Assembly: GCF_002760655.1 (NCBI RefSeq)
Contig: NZ_PDOC01000014.1
Coordinates: 1 to 64,000, forward strand
Origin: Massilia eurypsychrophila
GTDB lineage: Bacteria > Pseudomonadota > Gammaproteobacteria > Burkholderiales > Burkholderiaceae_D
Direction of reading: 5' to 3'
DNA length: 64,000 bases
Made by a program: the position numbers and the translations under genes. Numbering within the stretch: position 1 is the stretch's first letter; the number at the start of each line of letters is the position of its first letter. Of this stretch, positions 1 to 8,179 are shown one piece after another. The notes under the pieces were generated by a model. It was not told the origin of the DNA. It did not search any database and saw only the letters and a program-made list of their open reading frames with translations.

Positions 1-645
1 GTGCGCGCCGCGGCGGCCGGGGCACTGTTGCTGGCCGCCGGCGCGGCGTGGTACGCCAGCCGCGCCGCCGCGCCGGCGGCGCTGCCGGCGCCGGCCGCCG
101 CCGCCGCCGCCGCGCGCGCGCCGTTCACCGCGCTTGCCGGCCTCGACGACATCGTCCGCCACCGCGACCCGCTGATATCGGTAAACACCCTGGCCCAGAA
201 GGAACGCATCGTCATCGGCAAGGACCTGATGCAGTTCCGCGTCACATCGAGCGAAGCGGGCCACCTGTACGTGTTCTTCGTCGGCACCGGCAGCGAGCAG
301 ATGCAGCTGCTGCTGCCGAACGGGATCGACCGCGACAACCGCATCGCCGCCGACGCCACGGTGAACTTGCCGCGCGACAGCTGGCAGATTGGCGCCGCCG
401 GCCCGCCGGGCGTCAATCACGTACTCGTCATGGTCTCGCGCGCGCCGCGCGACTTCGCTGCCGTCGGGCTGAGCAGCGGGGACACCATGCCAAGCTTCGA
501 TCTCGCGCAGGCACGCCGCGCCTGGGCGGCGACGCCGGCGGCGGCGCCGGTGCTGGCCGGCACCCCGGTTTGCGCCGGCGCGGCCGGGTGCGATGCCGGC
601 TACGGCGCCACGCTGATGCGCATCGAAGAGGTCGCGGCCAGGTAG
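1..645 (+). CDS. DUF4384 protein, C-terminal part (5' end outside window)
   Basis: The reading frame is open from the first base, so the protein probably begins upstream of the window. What is seen is a hydrophobic Ala/Leu-rich stretch at about residues 5-20, a low-complexity Ala/Pro linker to about residue 40, and then a domain with the pattern HLYVFFVGTGSEQMQLLLPN (residues 87-106), which is typical of DUF4384. In related bacteria DUF4384 often forms the C-terminal, periplasmic part of membrane-anchored Ser/Thr kinases or caspase-like proteins, with the membrane segment just before it, as here. That the missing part is a kinase is inference. An OmpA-like gene follows after 37 bases and may be in the same transcript. 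Confidence 0.6.
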   Translation: MRAAAAGALLLAAGAAWYASRAAAPAALPAPAAAAAAARAPFTALAGLDDIVRHRDPLISVNTLAQKERIVIGKDLMQFRVTSSEAGHLYVFFVGTGSEQMQLLLPNGIDRDNRIAADATVNLPRDSWQIGAAGPPGVNHVLVMVSRAPRDFAAVGLSSGDTMPSFDLAQARRAWAATPAAAPVLAGTPVCAGAAGCDAGYGATLMRIEEVAAR

Positions 646-682
646 TTGTCGCGTTGTTAAGCTGTTTTTTCTTGGAGGTCAT

Positions 683-1282
683 ATGTCAGGCATTGCTGGT
701 AAGTTGGGCGTGGCGTGCATCGCTGGCGCGCTGCTGATGATGGGCGCGCCGTCGGCGGCGCAGACGCATGACGTCCTGAAAAGCGACGCGACAGCGCAGA
801 CGTTTCTCGACGCGCTGACGCCGGCGCGCGAGGCGCCGCTGCCGCAGGAGCGGCGAAGCCGCAGCCTGAAGGTGATGAAGAGCGAGCCGGAAGGCGGCGG
901 CGGCGCCGCGGCAGCGCCGGCCAAAGTGGCGGCGAAACCGGCCAGCGCCTCGGTGATGATCACCTTCGAGACCGAGTCGAGCACCCTGTCGGCCGACTCG
1001 AAGCGGATCCTGAGCAATCTGGCCATCGCCCTCAATTCGGCGCAGTTGGCGCAGTTCCGTTTCAATATAGAGGGGCATGCTGATGCGCGCGGCACCGGCG
1101 AGCGCAACATGAGGCTGTCGCAGGAACGCGCGCAGGCGGTGCGCGAGCACCTGGTCGGCCAGCTGCGCGTCGCCCCGGCGCGGCTGGTCGCGCTCGGCAA
1201 GGGCGACACCGAGCAGCTGAACAAGGAACACCCGGCCGCCGCCGAAAACCGGCGCGTGCGGATCGTCACCCTGACCGAATGA
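683..1282 (+). CDS. OmpA-family peptidoglycan-binding envelope protein
   Basis: The 199-residue product starts with a signal peptide (residues 1-26, ending GAPSAAQ) and has no lipobox. Residues 90-199 form an OmpA C-terminal domain: the FxxxSxxL start around residue 94, the GHADARG motif near residue 131, the NMRLSQERAQAV helix and the closing NRRVRI. This domain binds the diaminopimelate side chain of peptidoglycan from the periplasm. No beta-barrel precedes it, so it is probably a small soluble or associated envelope protein rather than a porin. The start codon has a good ribosome site (GGAG, 8 bases upstream). It follows the DUF4384 gene closely and is likely co-transcribed with it; a link to the flagellar genes downstream is not evident. 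Confidence 0.8.
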   Translation: MSGIAGKLGVACIAGALLMMGAPSAAQTHDVLKSDATAQTFLDALTPAREAPLPQERRSRSLKVMKSEPEGGGGAAAAPAKVAAKPASASVMITFETESSTLSADSKRILSNLAIALNSAQLAQFRFNIEGHADARGTGERNMRLSQERAQAVREHLVGQLRVAPARLVALGKGDTEQLNKEHPAAAENRRVRIVTLTE

Positions 1283-1446
1283 TCCTCACCATGGCGTCCG
1301 CGCTTGGCCCCGGCGCGCGCGAATAGCTGCACTTTCACCCACCTTTTCGCCAGATGGTTTCCGTGCGGCATCGTCGATACTTGTGACTGTGAGAAGTTGC
1401 AGTGGCTCATTTGAGGCACGCAGCGCAGGTACCCAGGAGTTGATCG

Positions 1447-2748
1447 ATGAATGTCAAAAAATTTACCGCCGCCACCTCGCGTGAAGCCCTGCGCAAAGTG
1501 CGCGACGCCCTCGGTCCGGATGCGGTAATCCTGTCGAATCGCCCGGTCGATGGCGTCGTCGAGATCCTCGCCCTCGCCAACGACGACGTCGCCTCGATCT
1601 CGTCGCCGGCGCACGGCACCGAGATGGCCCAGCCTGCGCCGGCCCTGCAACACATCACGCCGCCTGAGGGCTACGCCAATCGCCGCGCGCCGCTGCCGCA
1701 GCCCGACAGCGTCGACATGGCCCAGATGAGCTCGATGATGGCCGCCGCCATCGCCCACGCCAAAGACACCGCCGCCGCCGAGATGTCCGGCATGATGAGC
1801 GAAATTCGCGCCATGCGCGGCCTGATGGAAACCCAGCTGGCGGCGATCTCGTGGGGCACCACCCAGCAGCGCGAGCCGGAAAAAGCCGGCGTGCTGCGCG
1901 AAATGCTGGCGGCCGGCTTTTCCGCCACGCTGGCGCGCTACCTGATCGAGAAAATGCCGTCCGGTAAGGACGCGGCCGAGAGCATGCGCTGGATTAAGAC
2001 GGTACTGTGCCGTAACCTGACGAGCATGACGGACGAGGACGAAGTGCTGGAAAAGGGCGGCGTGTTTGCCCTGGTGGGCCCGACCGGCGTCGGCAAGACC
2101 ACCAGCACGGCCAAGCTGGCGGCGCGCTGCGTGATGCGCCACGGCCCGGAAAAGCTGGCCCTGATCACCACCGACGCCTATCGTATCGGCGGCCACGAAC
2201 AACTGCGCATCTACGGCAAGATTCTCGGCGTGATGGTGCACTCGGTCAAGGACGAAGCGGACCTGCGCATCGCCCTGAAAGAATTGCGCAACAAGCACAC
2301 CGTACTGATCGACACGGTCGGCGTGTCGCAGCGCGACCAGATGGTCACCGAGCAAGTTGCCATGCTGAGCGAGTCCGGCGCCGACGTCAAACGCCTGCTG
2401 TGCCTGAACGCCACGTCGACCAACGAAACGCTCAACGAGGTTGTGCGTGCCTACCAGGGCAGTGGCCTGGCCGGCTGCATCATGACGAAGATGGATGAAG
2501 CGGCCTCGATCGGCAACGTGCTCGACGTCGTGATCCGCCAGAAGCTGCGCCTGTTCTATATCTCGAACGGCCAGCGCGTGCCGGAAGACCTGCACCTGGC
2601 CGACCGCGCCATGCTGGTCGACCGCGCCTTCCGCCTGACGCGCGACAACGCCGCCACCCAGTACGCCGACAACGAGCTGCCGCTGCTGATGGCGCAAGCC
2701 GGCAACGCCGCCAACGATCGCAGCCTGCGCGGGGTGTCCCTTGGCTAA
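1447..2748 (+). CDS. flhF: Flagellar biosynthesis GTPase FlhF
   Basis: The 433-residue protein is an SRP-type GTPase that sets the place and number of polar flagella together with FlhG. The N-terminus (MNVKKFTAATSREALRKVRD) is characteristic of FlhF. A variable linker follows, then the NG domain with the P-loop GPTGVGKT at residues 211-218, the TTDAYRIGGHEQLRIYGKIL region, the DTVG switch motif and the MTKMDEA base-recognition motif. The ribosome site AGGAG lies 8 bases before the ATG. The gene overlaps the flhG-like gene by 8 bases and is followed by fliA, motC and motD, an arrangement common in betaproteobacteria. flhA and flhB, often just upstream, are not in this window. Confidence 0.95.
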   Translation: MNVKKFTAATSREALRKVRDALGPDAVILSNRPVDGVVEILALANDDVASISSPAHGTEMAQPAPALQHITPPEGYANRRAPLPQPDSVDMAQMSSMMAAAIAHAKDTAAAEMSGMMSEIRAMRGLMETQLAAISWGTTQQREPEKAGVLREMLAAGFSATLARYLIEKMPSGKDAAESMRWIKTVLCRNLTSMTDEDEVLEKGGVFALVGPTGVGKTTSTAKLAARCVMRHGPEKLALITTDAYRIGGHEQLRIYGKILGVMVHSVKDEADLRIALKELRNKHTVLIDTVGVSQRDQMVTEQVAMLSESGADVKRLLCLNATSTNETLNEVVRAYQGSGLAGCIMTKMDEAASIGNVLDVVIRQKLRLFYISNGQRVPEDLHLADRAMLVDRAFRLTRDNAATQYADNELPLLMAQAGNAANDRSLRGVSLG

Positions 2749-3577
2749 TTTCGATTTTGACCAGGCCGAAGGCCTGCGCCGGATGCTCGCCGGCCCGAAG
2801 CCGCGCATCGTTACCTTTCTTTCCGCCACCGCCCAGGACGACAAGGGCGCGATGCTGGTCAACCTCGGCGCTTCGCTGGCGCGCGCCGGCAACGACGTGC
2901 TGATCGTCGATGCCTGCCTGCACGAGTACGGCGTCGCCCAGCGCCTCGGCGTCGACCGCGGCGTGTCCTTGCTGCAGGTGGCGCGCCAGGAATGCGGCCT
3001 CAATGAAGTGATCCACCAGGTGCCGCAAGGCTTCGGCGTGGCCAGCCTGAAACGCGGCCAGGGCGCCCAGCGTCCCGGCCCCGACGAGCTGCGCCGCCTG
3101 GCCAAGAGTTTCGACGTGCTGGTCAAGCAGACCGGCATCGTCATCGTCGACGGCGAATTCTCCGACGACGACAGCTTCCCGGTGCCGATCATGGACAGCT
3201 CCGAGATCGTCGTGCAGGTGTCGACGTCGGCCGCCTCGATCACCGCCGCCTACAGCCTGATCAAGCGGCTGTCGCAGCAACTCGGGCGCCGCCCGTTCGG
3301 CATCCTGGTGACGGGCGCTTCCGAAATCGAAGCAAAGGTGGTATACGATAATATGTGTTCCGCGGCAAGTCGGTATCTCGCGGTCCAGCTCATCTCGATG
3401 GGTTCGGTTCCGGCCGACGAATATCTGCAACGCGCCGCGCGTCTCGGGCGCGCGGTAGTCGATGCGTTCCCGCTGGCGGGCGCATCGGTTGCGTTTCGCC
3501 GCCTGGCAGGGCGCTTTGCCCTGTCTGGAATGCCTCAGCTCGGTCGGACAGGGGGGAACACCCGTTTTGGCTCTTGA
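2741..3577 (+). CDS. flhG: FlhG/FleN-like MinD-family ATPase with degenerate Walker A
   Basis: The 278-residue product starts at a TTG that overlaps the end of flhF by 8 bases. Position and fold match FlhG (FleN/YlxH), the MinD-type partner that limits flagellar number. The deviant Walker A motif expected at residues 28-38 (KGGxGKT type) is changed to SATAQDDKGAM: the glycines, the first signature lysine and the threonine are lost, and only Lys35 aligns with the P-loop lysine. The following helix (LVNLGASLARAG) and the LIVDA strand at 54-58 are normal. The DGEFSDDDSF region near residue 146 replaces the usual switch II. It may bind nucleotide weakly or not at all, and may act as a regulatory partner rather than an ATPase. 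Function is inferred from context. Confidence 0.8.
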   Translation: MANFDFDQAEGLRRMLAGPKPRIVTFLSATAQDDKGAMLVNLGASLARAGNDVLIVDACLHEYGVAQRLGVDRGVSLLQVARQECGLNEVIHQVPQGFGVASLKRGQGAQRPGPDELRRLAKSFDVLVKQTGIVIVDGEFSDDDSFPVPIMDSSEIVVQVSTSAASITAAYSLIKRLSQQLGRRPFGILVTGASEIEAKVVYDNMCSAASRYLAVQLISMGSVPADEYLQRAARLGRAVVDAFPLAGASVAFRRLAGRFALSGMPQLGRTGGNTRFGS

Positions 3578-3592
3578 TAACAAAGTTTAACC

Positions 3593-4321
3593 ATGTACAC
3601 GGTCAAAGGGAAAGCGGACAAGAATCACTTGCTGACGGATCATATGCCGCTGGTGAAGCGTCTCGCCCACCACATGAAGGCAAAGCTGCCGCCGAGCGTG
3701 GAAGTGGACGACCTGATCCAGGCCGGCATGATCGGCCTGCTCGACGCCATCAGCCGCTATGAAGAAACCCACGGCGCCCAGTTCGAAACGTATGCGGTGC
3801 TGCGCATCCGCGGCGCCATGCTCGACGAGCTGCGCAACAGCGACTGGCTGCCGCGCTCGATGCGGCAAAACATGCGCAAGATCGAAGCGGCGATGAGTTC
3901 GCTGCAGCAAAAGCTCGGCCATCCGCCGACCGAATCGGAAGTGGCCAAGCTGCTCAAGCTGTCGCTGTCGGAATACCAGGACATGCTCGGCGACGGCGGC
4001 GGCCACCAGTTGGTGTACTACGAAGATTTCCACGATAACGAAGGCAACGACAACTTCCTCGACCGCTATGCGGTCGACGATGCCGATCCATTGCGCAGCC
4101 TGCTCGACGGCGACTTCCGCCAGGCCGTGGTCGATGCGATCGACAACCTGCCGCCGCGCGAAAAGATGCTGATGGGCCTGTACTACGAGGAAGAAATGAA
4201 CCTGAAGGAAATCGGCGCCGTCATGGGTGTGTCTGAATCGCGCGTGTCGCAGCTGCACACGCAGGCGGTGGCGCGGTTGCGTGCGGCATTACGGGAGCAG
4301 GCGTGGACTGGGCCAGCGTAA
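3593..4321 (+). CDS. fliA: Flagellar sigma factor FliA (sigma-28)
   Basis: The 242-residue protein is the sigma factor for late flagellar genes. Region 2 is seen as VDDLIQAGMIGLLDAISRYE (about residues 40-60) with FETYAVLRIRGAMLDELR after it. Region 3 follows (LGHPPTESEVAKLLKLS), and region 4 has the helix-turn-helix NLKEIGAVMGVSESRVSQLH near residues 200-220. Length is normal for the family. Its anti-sigma factor FlgM is encoded at 8180-8482, and promoters resembling its target sequence are visible before flgM, flgK, fliD and the two flagellin genes. The 3' end overlaps motC by 19 bases, so the two are translationally linked. Confidence 0.96.
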   Translation: MYTVKGKADKNHLLTDHMPLVKRLAHHMKAKLPPSVEVDDLIQAGMIGLLDAISRYEETHGAQFETYAVLRIRGAMLDELRNSDWLPRSMRQNMRKIEAAMSSLQQKLGHPPTESEVAKLLKLSLSEYQDMLGDGGGHQLVYYEDFHDNEGNDNFLDRYAVDDADPLRSLLDGDFRQAVVDAIDNLPPREKMLMGLYYEEEMNLKEIGAVMGVSESRVSQLHTQAVARLRAALREQAWTGPA

Positions 4322-5049
4322 TTGGCATAGCCCTCGCGCTGGCCGGGCTGTTCATCGGGCACGGCCTCGACGGCGGCAAGCTCGCTTCGCTGCTGCAGCC
4401 GGCCGCGTTCGCCATCGTCGTCATCGGCACCTTCGGTGCGGTGCTGCTGCAGACCGAGGCGCCGACCTTTACGCGCGGCATGCGCATGCTGCGCTGGGTG
4501 TTCCGGCCGCCGCCGAGCCAGCGCGCCAAGCTGGCGCGCGACATCGCGCTGTGGAGCCTGCACGCGCGGCGCGACGGCCTGCTCTCGCTCGAGCAGCACA
4601 TGCTCGACTCGACCGACAAGTTCGTCCAGAAAGGCTTGCGCCTGATGATCGACGGCATCCATCCGGACAAGCTGCGCGGGCTGCTCGAGACGGAAGTGAC
4701 GGCGTATGAATTCGGCCAGCGCCAGGCGGTCAAGATCTGGGAGGCGGCGGCCGGCTATTCGCCGACCATCGGCATCCTCGGCGCCGTCCTCGGCCTGATC
4801 CACGTAATGGAAAACCTGACCGACCCGTCCAAGCTGGGCGCCGGCATTGCCGTCGCGTTCGTTTCGACCGTGTACGGCGTCGGCCTGGCCAACCTGTTCT
4901 TTTATCCAGTGGCCAACAAGCTCAAAAGCATCGTCGCCGAGACGGTGACCCAGTACGAAATCCTCACCGACGTGTTCTACGACATCGCCAGCGGCGACCA
5001 TTCGCGCGTCATCGACGAGCGTGTGGCCAGCCTGATGTCGCGACCGTAG
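4303..5049 (+). CDS. motC: Flagellar motor stator protein MotC (MotA-like)
   Basis: The 248-residue protein starts at a GTG inside the end of fliA, preceded by GGGAG. It belongs to the MotA/PomA family: four membrane segments at about residues 4-22, 30-48, 150-172 and 182-204, with a long cytoplasmic loop between the second and third that would touch FliG. The third segment has the Pro-containing YSPTIGILGAVLGLIHVMENL pattern typical of proton-channel partners. With motD, 9 bases downstream, it forms the stator. The name motC rather than motA follows the Pseudomonas usage for the pair linked to fliA/flhF; a separate motAB pair may exist elsewhere in the genome. Confidence 0.9.
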   Translation: MDWASVIGIALALAGLFIGHGLDGGKLASLLQPAAFAIVVIGTFGAVLLQTEAPTFTRGMRMLRWVFRPPPSQRAKLARDIALWSLHARRDGLLSLEQHMLDSTDKFVQKGLRLMIDGIHPDKLRGLLETEVTAYEFGQRQAVKIWEAAAGYSPTIGILGAVLGLIHVMENLTDPSKLGAGIAVAFVSTVYGVGLANLFFYPVANKLKSIVAETVTQYEILTDVFYDIASGDHSRVIDERVASLMSRP

Positions 5050-5058
5050 CCGGACGTC

Positions 5059-5811
5059 ATGGCGCGCAAGAAATTCGACGAAGAAACCGAAAGCCACGAA
5101 CGCTGGCTCATTTCGTACGCCGACTTCATCACCTTGCTGTTCGCATTTTTCGTCGTCATGTACGCCATTTCGGTGGTCAACGAAGGCAAGTACCGGGTGT
5201 TTTCCAACGCGCTCGGCGACGCCTTCGGCGGCAAGCGGGTGGCGCCAAAAATGGTCGACGAGATCCAGCCGAGCATTTCGCTGCCGAACCTGGCCGGCCG
5301 GCGGCGCGCCGAAGCGATGCGGCGCGAGCGCGAGCTGTTGACGTTGCTGGCGCGCGACCTGACGTCGACCCTGGCGCCGCTGGTAAAGGAAGGCAAGGTG
5401 CGGGTGACGCAGAACAGCCGCGGCGTCAGCGTCGAAATCAATGCCAGCGTGCTGTTCGATTCGGGCGACGCGATGCTCAATGCCAGCTCGAAGGAAGCGC
5501 TGCTGGCGCTGGCGGTATTGCTGAAGAACGATCCGCATGCGCTGCAGGTCGAAGGCCACACCGACACCGCGCCGATCCGCAGCCCGCTGTTCCCGTCGAA
5601 CTGGGAACTGTCGGCCTCGCGCGCGAGCAGCGTGGTGCGCCTGTTTGCCGAGGCCGGCGTGCCGGAAACGCGCATGACCGTCATCGGCCACGGCGCCAAC
5701 ATTCCGGTGGCCGCGAATACCGATCCAGACGGCCGCGCCCGCAATCGCCGCGTGGCGGTGACGATCCTGTCGGCGTTGCCCGACACCACCACCGAAATCC
5801 CCACCCGCTAG
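5059..5811 (+). CDS. motD: Flagellar motor stator protein MotD (MotB-like)
   Basis: The 250-residue protein is the peptidoglycan-anchored stator subunit. A short cytoplasmic N-terminus is followed by one membrane helix (about residues 18-40). It carries the essential proton-accepting Asp22 in SYADFITLLFAFFVVMYAIS. Residues 110-240 form an OmpA-like domain with VEGHTDTAPI near residue 170 and NRRVAV at the end, which clamps peptidoglycan. It is encoded directly after motC. The stop codon is followed after 13 bases by a perfect 26-bp-arm palindrome that also occurs at 34527-34588 and could help end transcription. Confidence 0.92.
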   Translation: MARKKFDEETESHERWLISYADFITLLFAFFVVMYAISVVNEGKYRVFSNALGDAFGGKRVAPKMVDEIQPSISLPNLAGRRRAEAMRRERELLTLLARDLTSTLAPLVKEGKVRVTQNSRGVSVEINASVLFDSGDAMLNASSKEALLALAVLLKNDPHALQVEGHTDTAPIRSPLFPSNWELSASRASSVVRLFAEAGVPETRMTVIGHGANIPVAANTDPDGRARNRRVAVTILSALPDTTTEIPTR

Positions 5812-5824
5812 CCGATCAAGTTCG

Positions 5825-5886
5825 GGTGTCAGGTCTGACATTCGGACATTCTGACGTGGAAATGTCCGAATGTCAGACCTGACACC
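5825..5886. repeat. Palindromic repeat, copy 1 (26-bp perfect arms)
   Basis: Bases 5825-5850 and 5861-5886 are exact inverted complements, separated by a 10-base loop. The outer end reads GGTGTCAGGTCTGACATTCG. The same arms occur again at 34527-34588, there 28 bp long with a different 6-base loop. Both copies lie within 15 bases of a stop codon. No transposase is present and no U-tract follows, so it looks like a small dispersed palindromic element (REP/BIME-like) that could also form a transcription-ending hairpin. Confidence 0.85.
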
Positions 5887-5982
5887 AGCGTTGCGGCGGC
5901 GTGATTGTAACCATGCGCAACTGGGCTTGGCAGCGCCAAGGCACCGGCACAGAATGCCGCCTTATTCAGCGAAGGAGCAGCA

Positions 5983-6486
5983 ATGGGTCTGGCAACGAAG
6001 GTAGCAAACACGGTGCTGCTGGGCGCAGCATTCATGCTGACCGCCAGCGCGGCGGCGAAGGATGGGGTGAGGGACATGGTCCACGAAATGGTCAAGGTCG
6101 AATCGCGCGACGGCAAGGTGCTGGTGCGCCTGACGTTCGACAACCAGAGCGAACACACGATCTACGTGCCGCGCTCGGTCGCCTCCGACAAGGAGTTGTT
6201 CGGCAACTACTTCGAGGTGCGCGACAGTTCCAACGGCGACCCGCTCAACTACATCGGCCCGATGGTCAAGCGCGGCCCGCTCGGCAAGGAAGACTTTCTG
6301 GCGGTCAAGCCGCACACGCGCCATCAGAACCTGATCGACATCACCGACGCCTACGCCTTCTTGCCGGGCCGGCGCGCCTATCAGCTCCACCACAGCGGCC
6401 ACTACGTCGCCGACCTGAAAAAGCTCGACCAGACTACGCCGGTCGAGCCTGGGGCAACGATGTTCGCCCACGTCGGCAAACAGTAA
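5983..6486 (+). CDS. Secreted protein resembling an M35 protease propeptide
   Basis: The 167-residue product has a signal peptide (about residues 1-25, ending SAAA). The mature part lines up by eye with the N-terminal propeptide region of the M35 protease encoded convergently next door. Shared features in the same order are a VxVxxTxxNxS strand, an FEVRD/FDIRR strand with a following Gly, YIGPMVKR versus YLGARYKR, a DFLAVKP versus DYYVLAP segment, and a closing aromatic strand. It has no HExxH and is too short to be a protease. Its stop codon directly abuts the protease stop codon. It could be a stand-alone inhibitor or chaperone of such proteases; that role is inference. The ribosome site AAGGAG supports the start. 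Confidence 0.7.
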   Translation: MGLATKVANTVLLGAAFMLTASAAAKDGVRDMVHEMVKVESRDGKVLVRLTFDNQSEHTIYVPRSVASDKELFGNYFEVRDSSNGDPLNYIGPMVKRGPLGKEDFLAVKPHTRHQNLIDITDAYAFLPGRRAYQLHHSGHYVADLKKLDQTTPVEPGATMFAHVGKQ

Positions 6487-7569
6487 TTAGTCCAGCGCCG
6501 GCGTGTTCTCGCCGAAATACTCGTGGGAGTCGGCGTTGTTGACGGCCCTGGCCGGGTCGCTGATGGCCAGGCTGGCCGCGCCTTCCTGCCCATACACCCA
6601 GTCATCGGTGGCGGCGACGACGTTGAAGTGGCTCATCTCGTGCACCATCGTGCCGCCTTTCGAATCGGTGCCGGTCATCGGCGCCGTCCAGAACGCGCGG
6701 CACACGTAGATTGCGTATGGCTTGGTCGGATAGACGTAGGCGAAATACGGTTTGTTGCAGCCGCAATCGACCGTCACCGGCCTGGTGGCAAACGCGTCCT
6801 TGATGGCGGCGAAGTTGCCGCGCACCGTGGCCTGACGCGCCGGGTCGCTGGCGCCGAACCAGTTGGTATAGCGCGGCCCGAGCAGTTTGCGCGCCATCAG
6901 GTAGCGCTCGCCATCGTCGGCCATCGCGCGCCCGGCCGCCACCGCCGTCGTCAGCGCGCTCTGCTGCGAGGCGCTGCATTTGGCAAACGACAAGCTGGCG
7001 CCGCTGCCGCGCGCGGCGTCGAGCTCCGGCGCCGGCTGGCTGACCGCGCCGCGCGGCAGGCGGGCGTCGATGAACAAGGTCAGTGGCTGCGACTTCAGTT
7101 CGCCGAATCGCTGCGCCACGGTGCCGCGGCCGTTGACGTGCGGATTGAACAAGGTCAGCGACTCGGTGTCGTAGCGGATCGTGTAGTCGCCGGTCACGCT
7201 CATCTCGTACAGGCTCGACAGTTCGACGCGGGCGCTGCGCGACGCGCCCGGCGCCAGCACGTAATAATCAGCCGCGGTGGGGGCGGGGCGCTTGTAGCGC
7301 GCGCCGAGGTAGGGCACCTTGGCGCCGTCGCGCCGGATATCGAACAGCGGCTCTTCGATCTCGCCGCCGAACGGCGTGTGCCACCGCAGCACCGCCTGGG
7401 GAGTGGCCGAGGTGTTGGTCAGCGTGACGGTGACGACGACGTCGTCGGATTTGCCGAGCGATGACTTGTCGGTGCTGATGCTGACGGCGATGCCGTTCGA
7501 CGCCGCCTGCGCGCCGACGCACACGGCAACCGTCAATGCCGCGATACCTGCCCTAAAGATATGGTTCAT
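6487..7569 (-). CDS. M35 family (deuterolysin/aspzincin) metalloendopeptidase
   Basis: The 360-residue secreted zinc protease has a signal peptide (residues 1-22, ending VGAQA). It continues with an N-terminal beta-rich propeptide-like domain (about 25-135), and the catalytic domain occupies about 190-360. The zinc motif HEMSH is at residues 310-314 and is followed by TDDWVYG, the aspzincin signature in which Asp323 would be the third ligand. NNADSHEYFGEN near the end is also typical of M35 enzymes of the Aeromonas and Massilia type, which cleave on the amino side of lysine or in short peptides. The gene lies tail to tail, without any spacer, with the propeptide-like gene at 5983-6486. Confidence 0.9.
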   Translation of the reverse strand: MNHIFRAGIAALTVAVCVGAQAASNGIAVSISTDKSSLGKSDDVVVTVTLTNTSATPQAVLRWHTPFGGEIEEPLFDIRRDGAKVPYLGARYKRPAPTAADYYVLAPGASRSARVELSSLYEMSVTGDYTIRYDTESLTLFNPHVNGRGTVAQRFGELKSQPLTLFIDARLPRGAVSQPAPELDAARGSGASLSFAKCSASQQSALTTAVAAGRAMADDGERYLMARKLLGPRYTNWFGASDPARQATVRGNFAAIKDAFATRPVTVDCGCNKPYFAYVYPTKPYAIYVCRAFWTAPMTGTDSKGGTMVHEMSHFNVVAATDDWVYGQEGAASLAISDPARAVNNADSHEYFGENTPALD

Positions 7570-7687
7570 GCTGGTCTCCGTAGATGTGACAAACTCATCA
7601 GTTGATGATCACGGATCGCTGCGGGGAAGTAAAATTTATCTGGCGCGCACGCGTTAAAACGCAAGGGTATTGCGGCGCGGTAGGGGT

Positions 7688-7709
7688 CTGACCTGCGGGC
7701 CCAGGTCAG
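7688..7709. other. Stem-loop at the 3' end of flgN
   Basis: CTGACCTG at 7688-7695 and CAGGTCAG at 7702-7709 form a perfect 8-bp stem with a 6-base GC loop that reaches into the last codons of flgN. No run of U follows in the flgN transcript, so it is at best a weak or factor-dependent stop between flgN and the protease promoter region at 7570-7690. Confidence 0.4.
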
Positions 7710-8173
7710 CCGACGACGAAGCGGCGCGACGGTCCGCCGGCGCCGGTCTGGCCGCTGGGGCCGTAGACGCCGGCGTCGCTGCCGCCGGTCGGCGTGCGCA
7801 TCGCGTTGATCACCACCTGGGTGTTGGTCATCTGCTTGTTGACGAGCATGCCGTTGACGCGGTTCAGTTCTTTCCCTTCGCGCACCAGATCGAGCAAGGT
7901 GACCCATGCGGCGCGCGCAGCGGCGTCGCCGCTGCTGGCCAGCCAGTCTTCCATGCCGGCTTCACTGGCGGCAACGCCGGCGGCGCCGAGCGCCTGGTGA
8001 CGGACGCTGGCCATCCGCGCGGCTTGCTGCACCAGCTCGGCTTTTTGCGGAGTGATCTGGTCGAGCCCGTCAGTGTCAGCCTTGACCAGGAACTGTTGTT
8101 CCTGTTTCATCAACTCGATCAGCGATGCGATCAGGTGTTGTTCGTCGGGCAGGGTGGTCGTCGGGCTGGGCAT
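7706..8173 (-). CDS. flgN: Flagellar export chaperone FlgN
   Basis: The 155-residue mainly helical protein matches FlgN, the cytoplasmic chaperone that keeps the hook-filament junction proteins FlgK and FlgL ready for export. The pattern LIELMKQEQQFLVKAD near the N-terminus, the QKAELVQQAAR helix and the NRVNGMLVNKQM segment (about residues 105-116) are typical. A Gly/Ser/Pro-rich tail follows. It lies 6 bases after flgM, the usual flgM-flgN order, and is probably transcribed with it from the sigma-28-type promoter at 8531-8557 and from flgA upstream. Confidence 0.88.
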   Translation of the reverse strand: MPSPTTTLPDEQHLIASLIELMKQEQQFLVKADTDGLDQITPQKAELVQQAARMASVRHQALGAAGVAASEAGMEDWLASSGDAAARAAWVTLLDLVREGKELNRVNGMLVNKQMTNTQVVINAMRTPTGGSDAGVYGPSGQTGAGGPSRRFVVG

Positions 8174-8179
8174 GGTGTT

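Noticed and set aside
679-3243. A very long open frame (854 codons) on the minus strand opposite ompA-like, flhF and flhG-like genes.
   Set aside because: It is a by-product of high GC and strong third-position bias in the plus-strand genes; the translation is low-complexity, matches no family I know, and crosses three well-supported genes.
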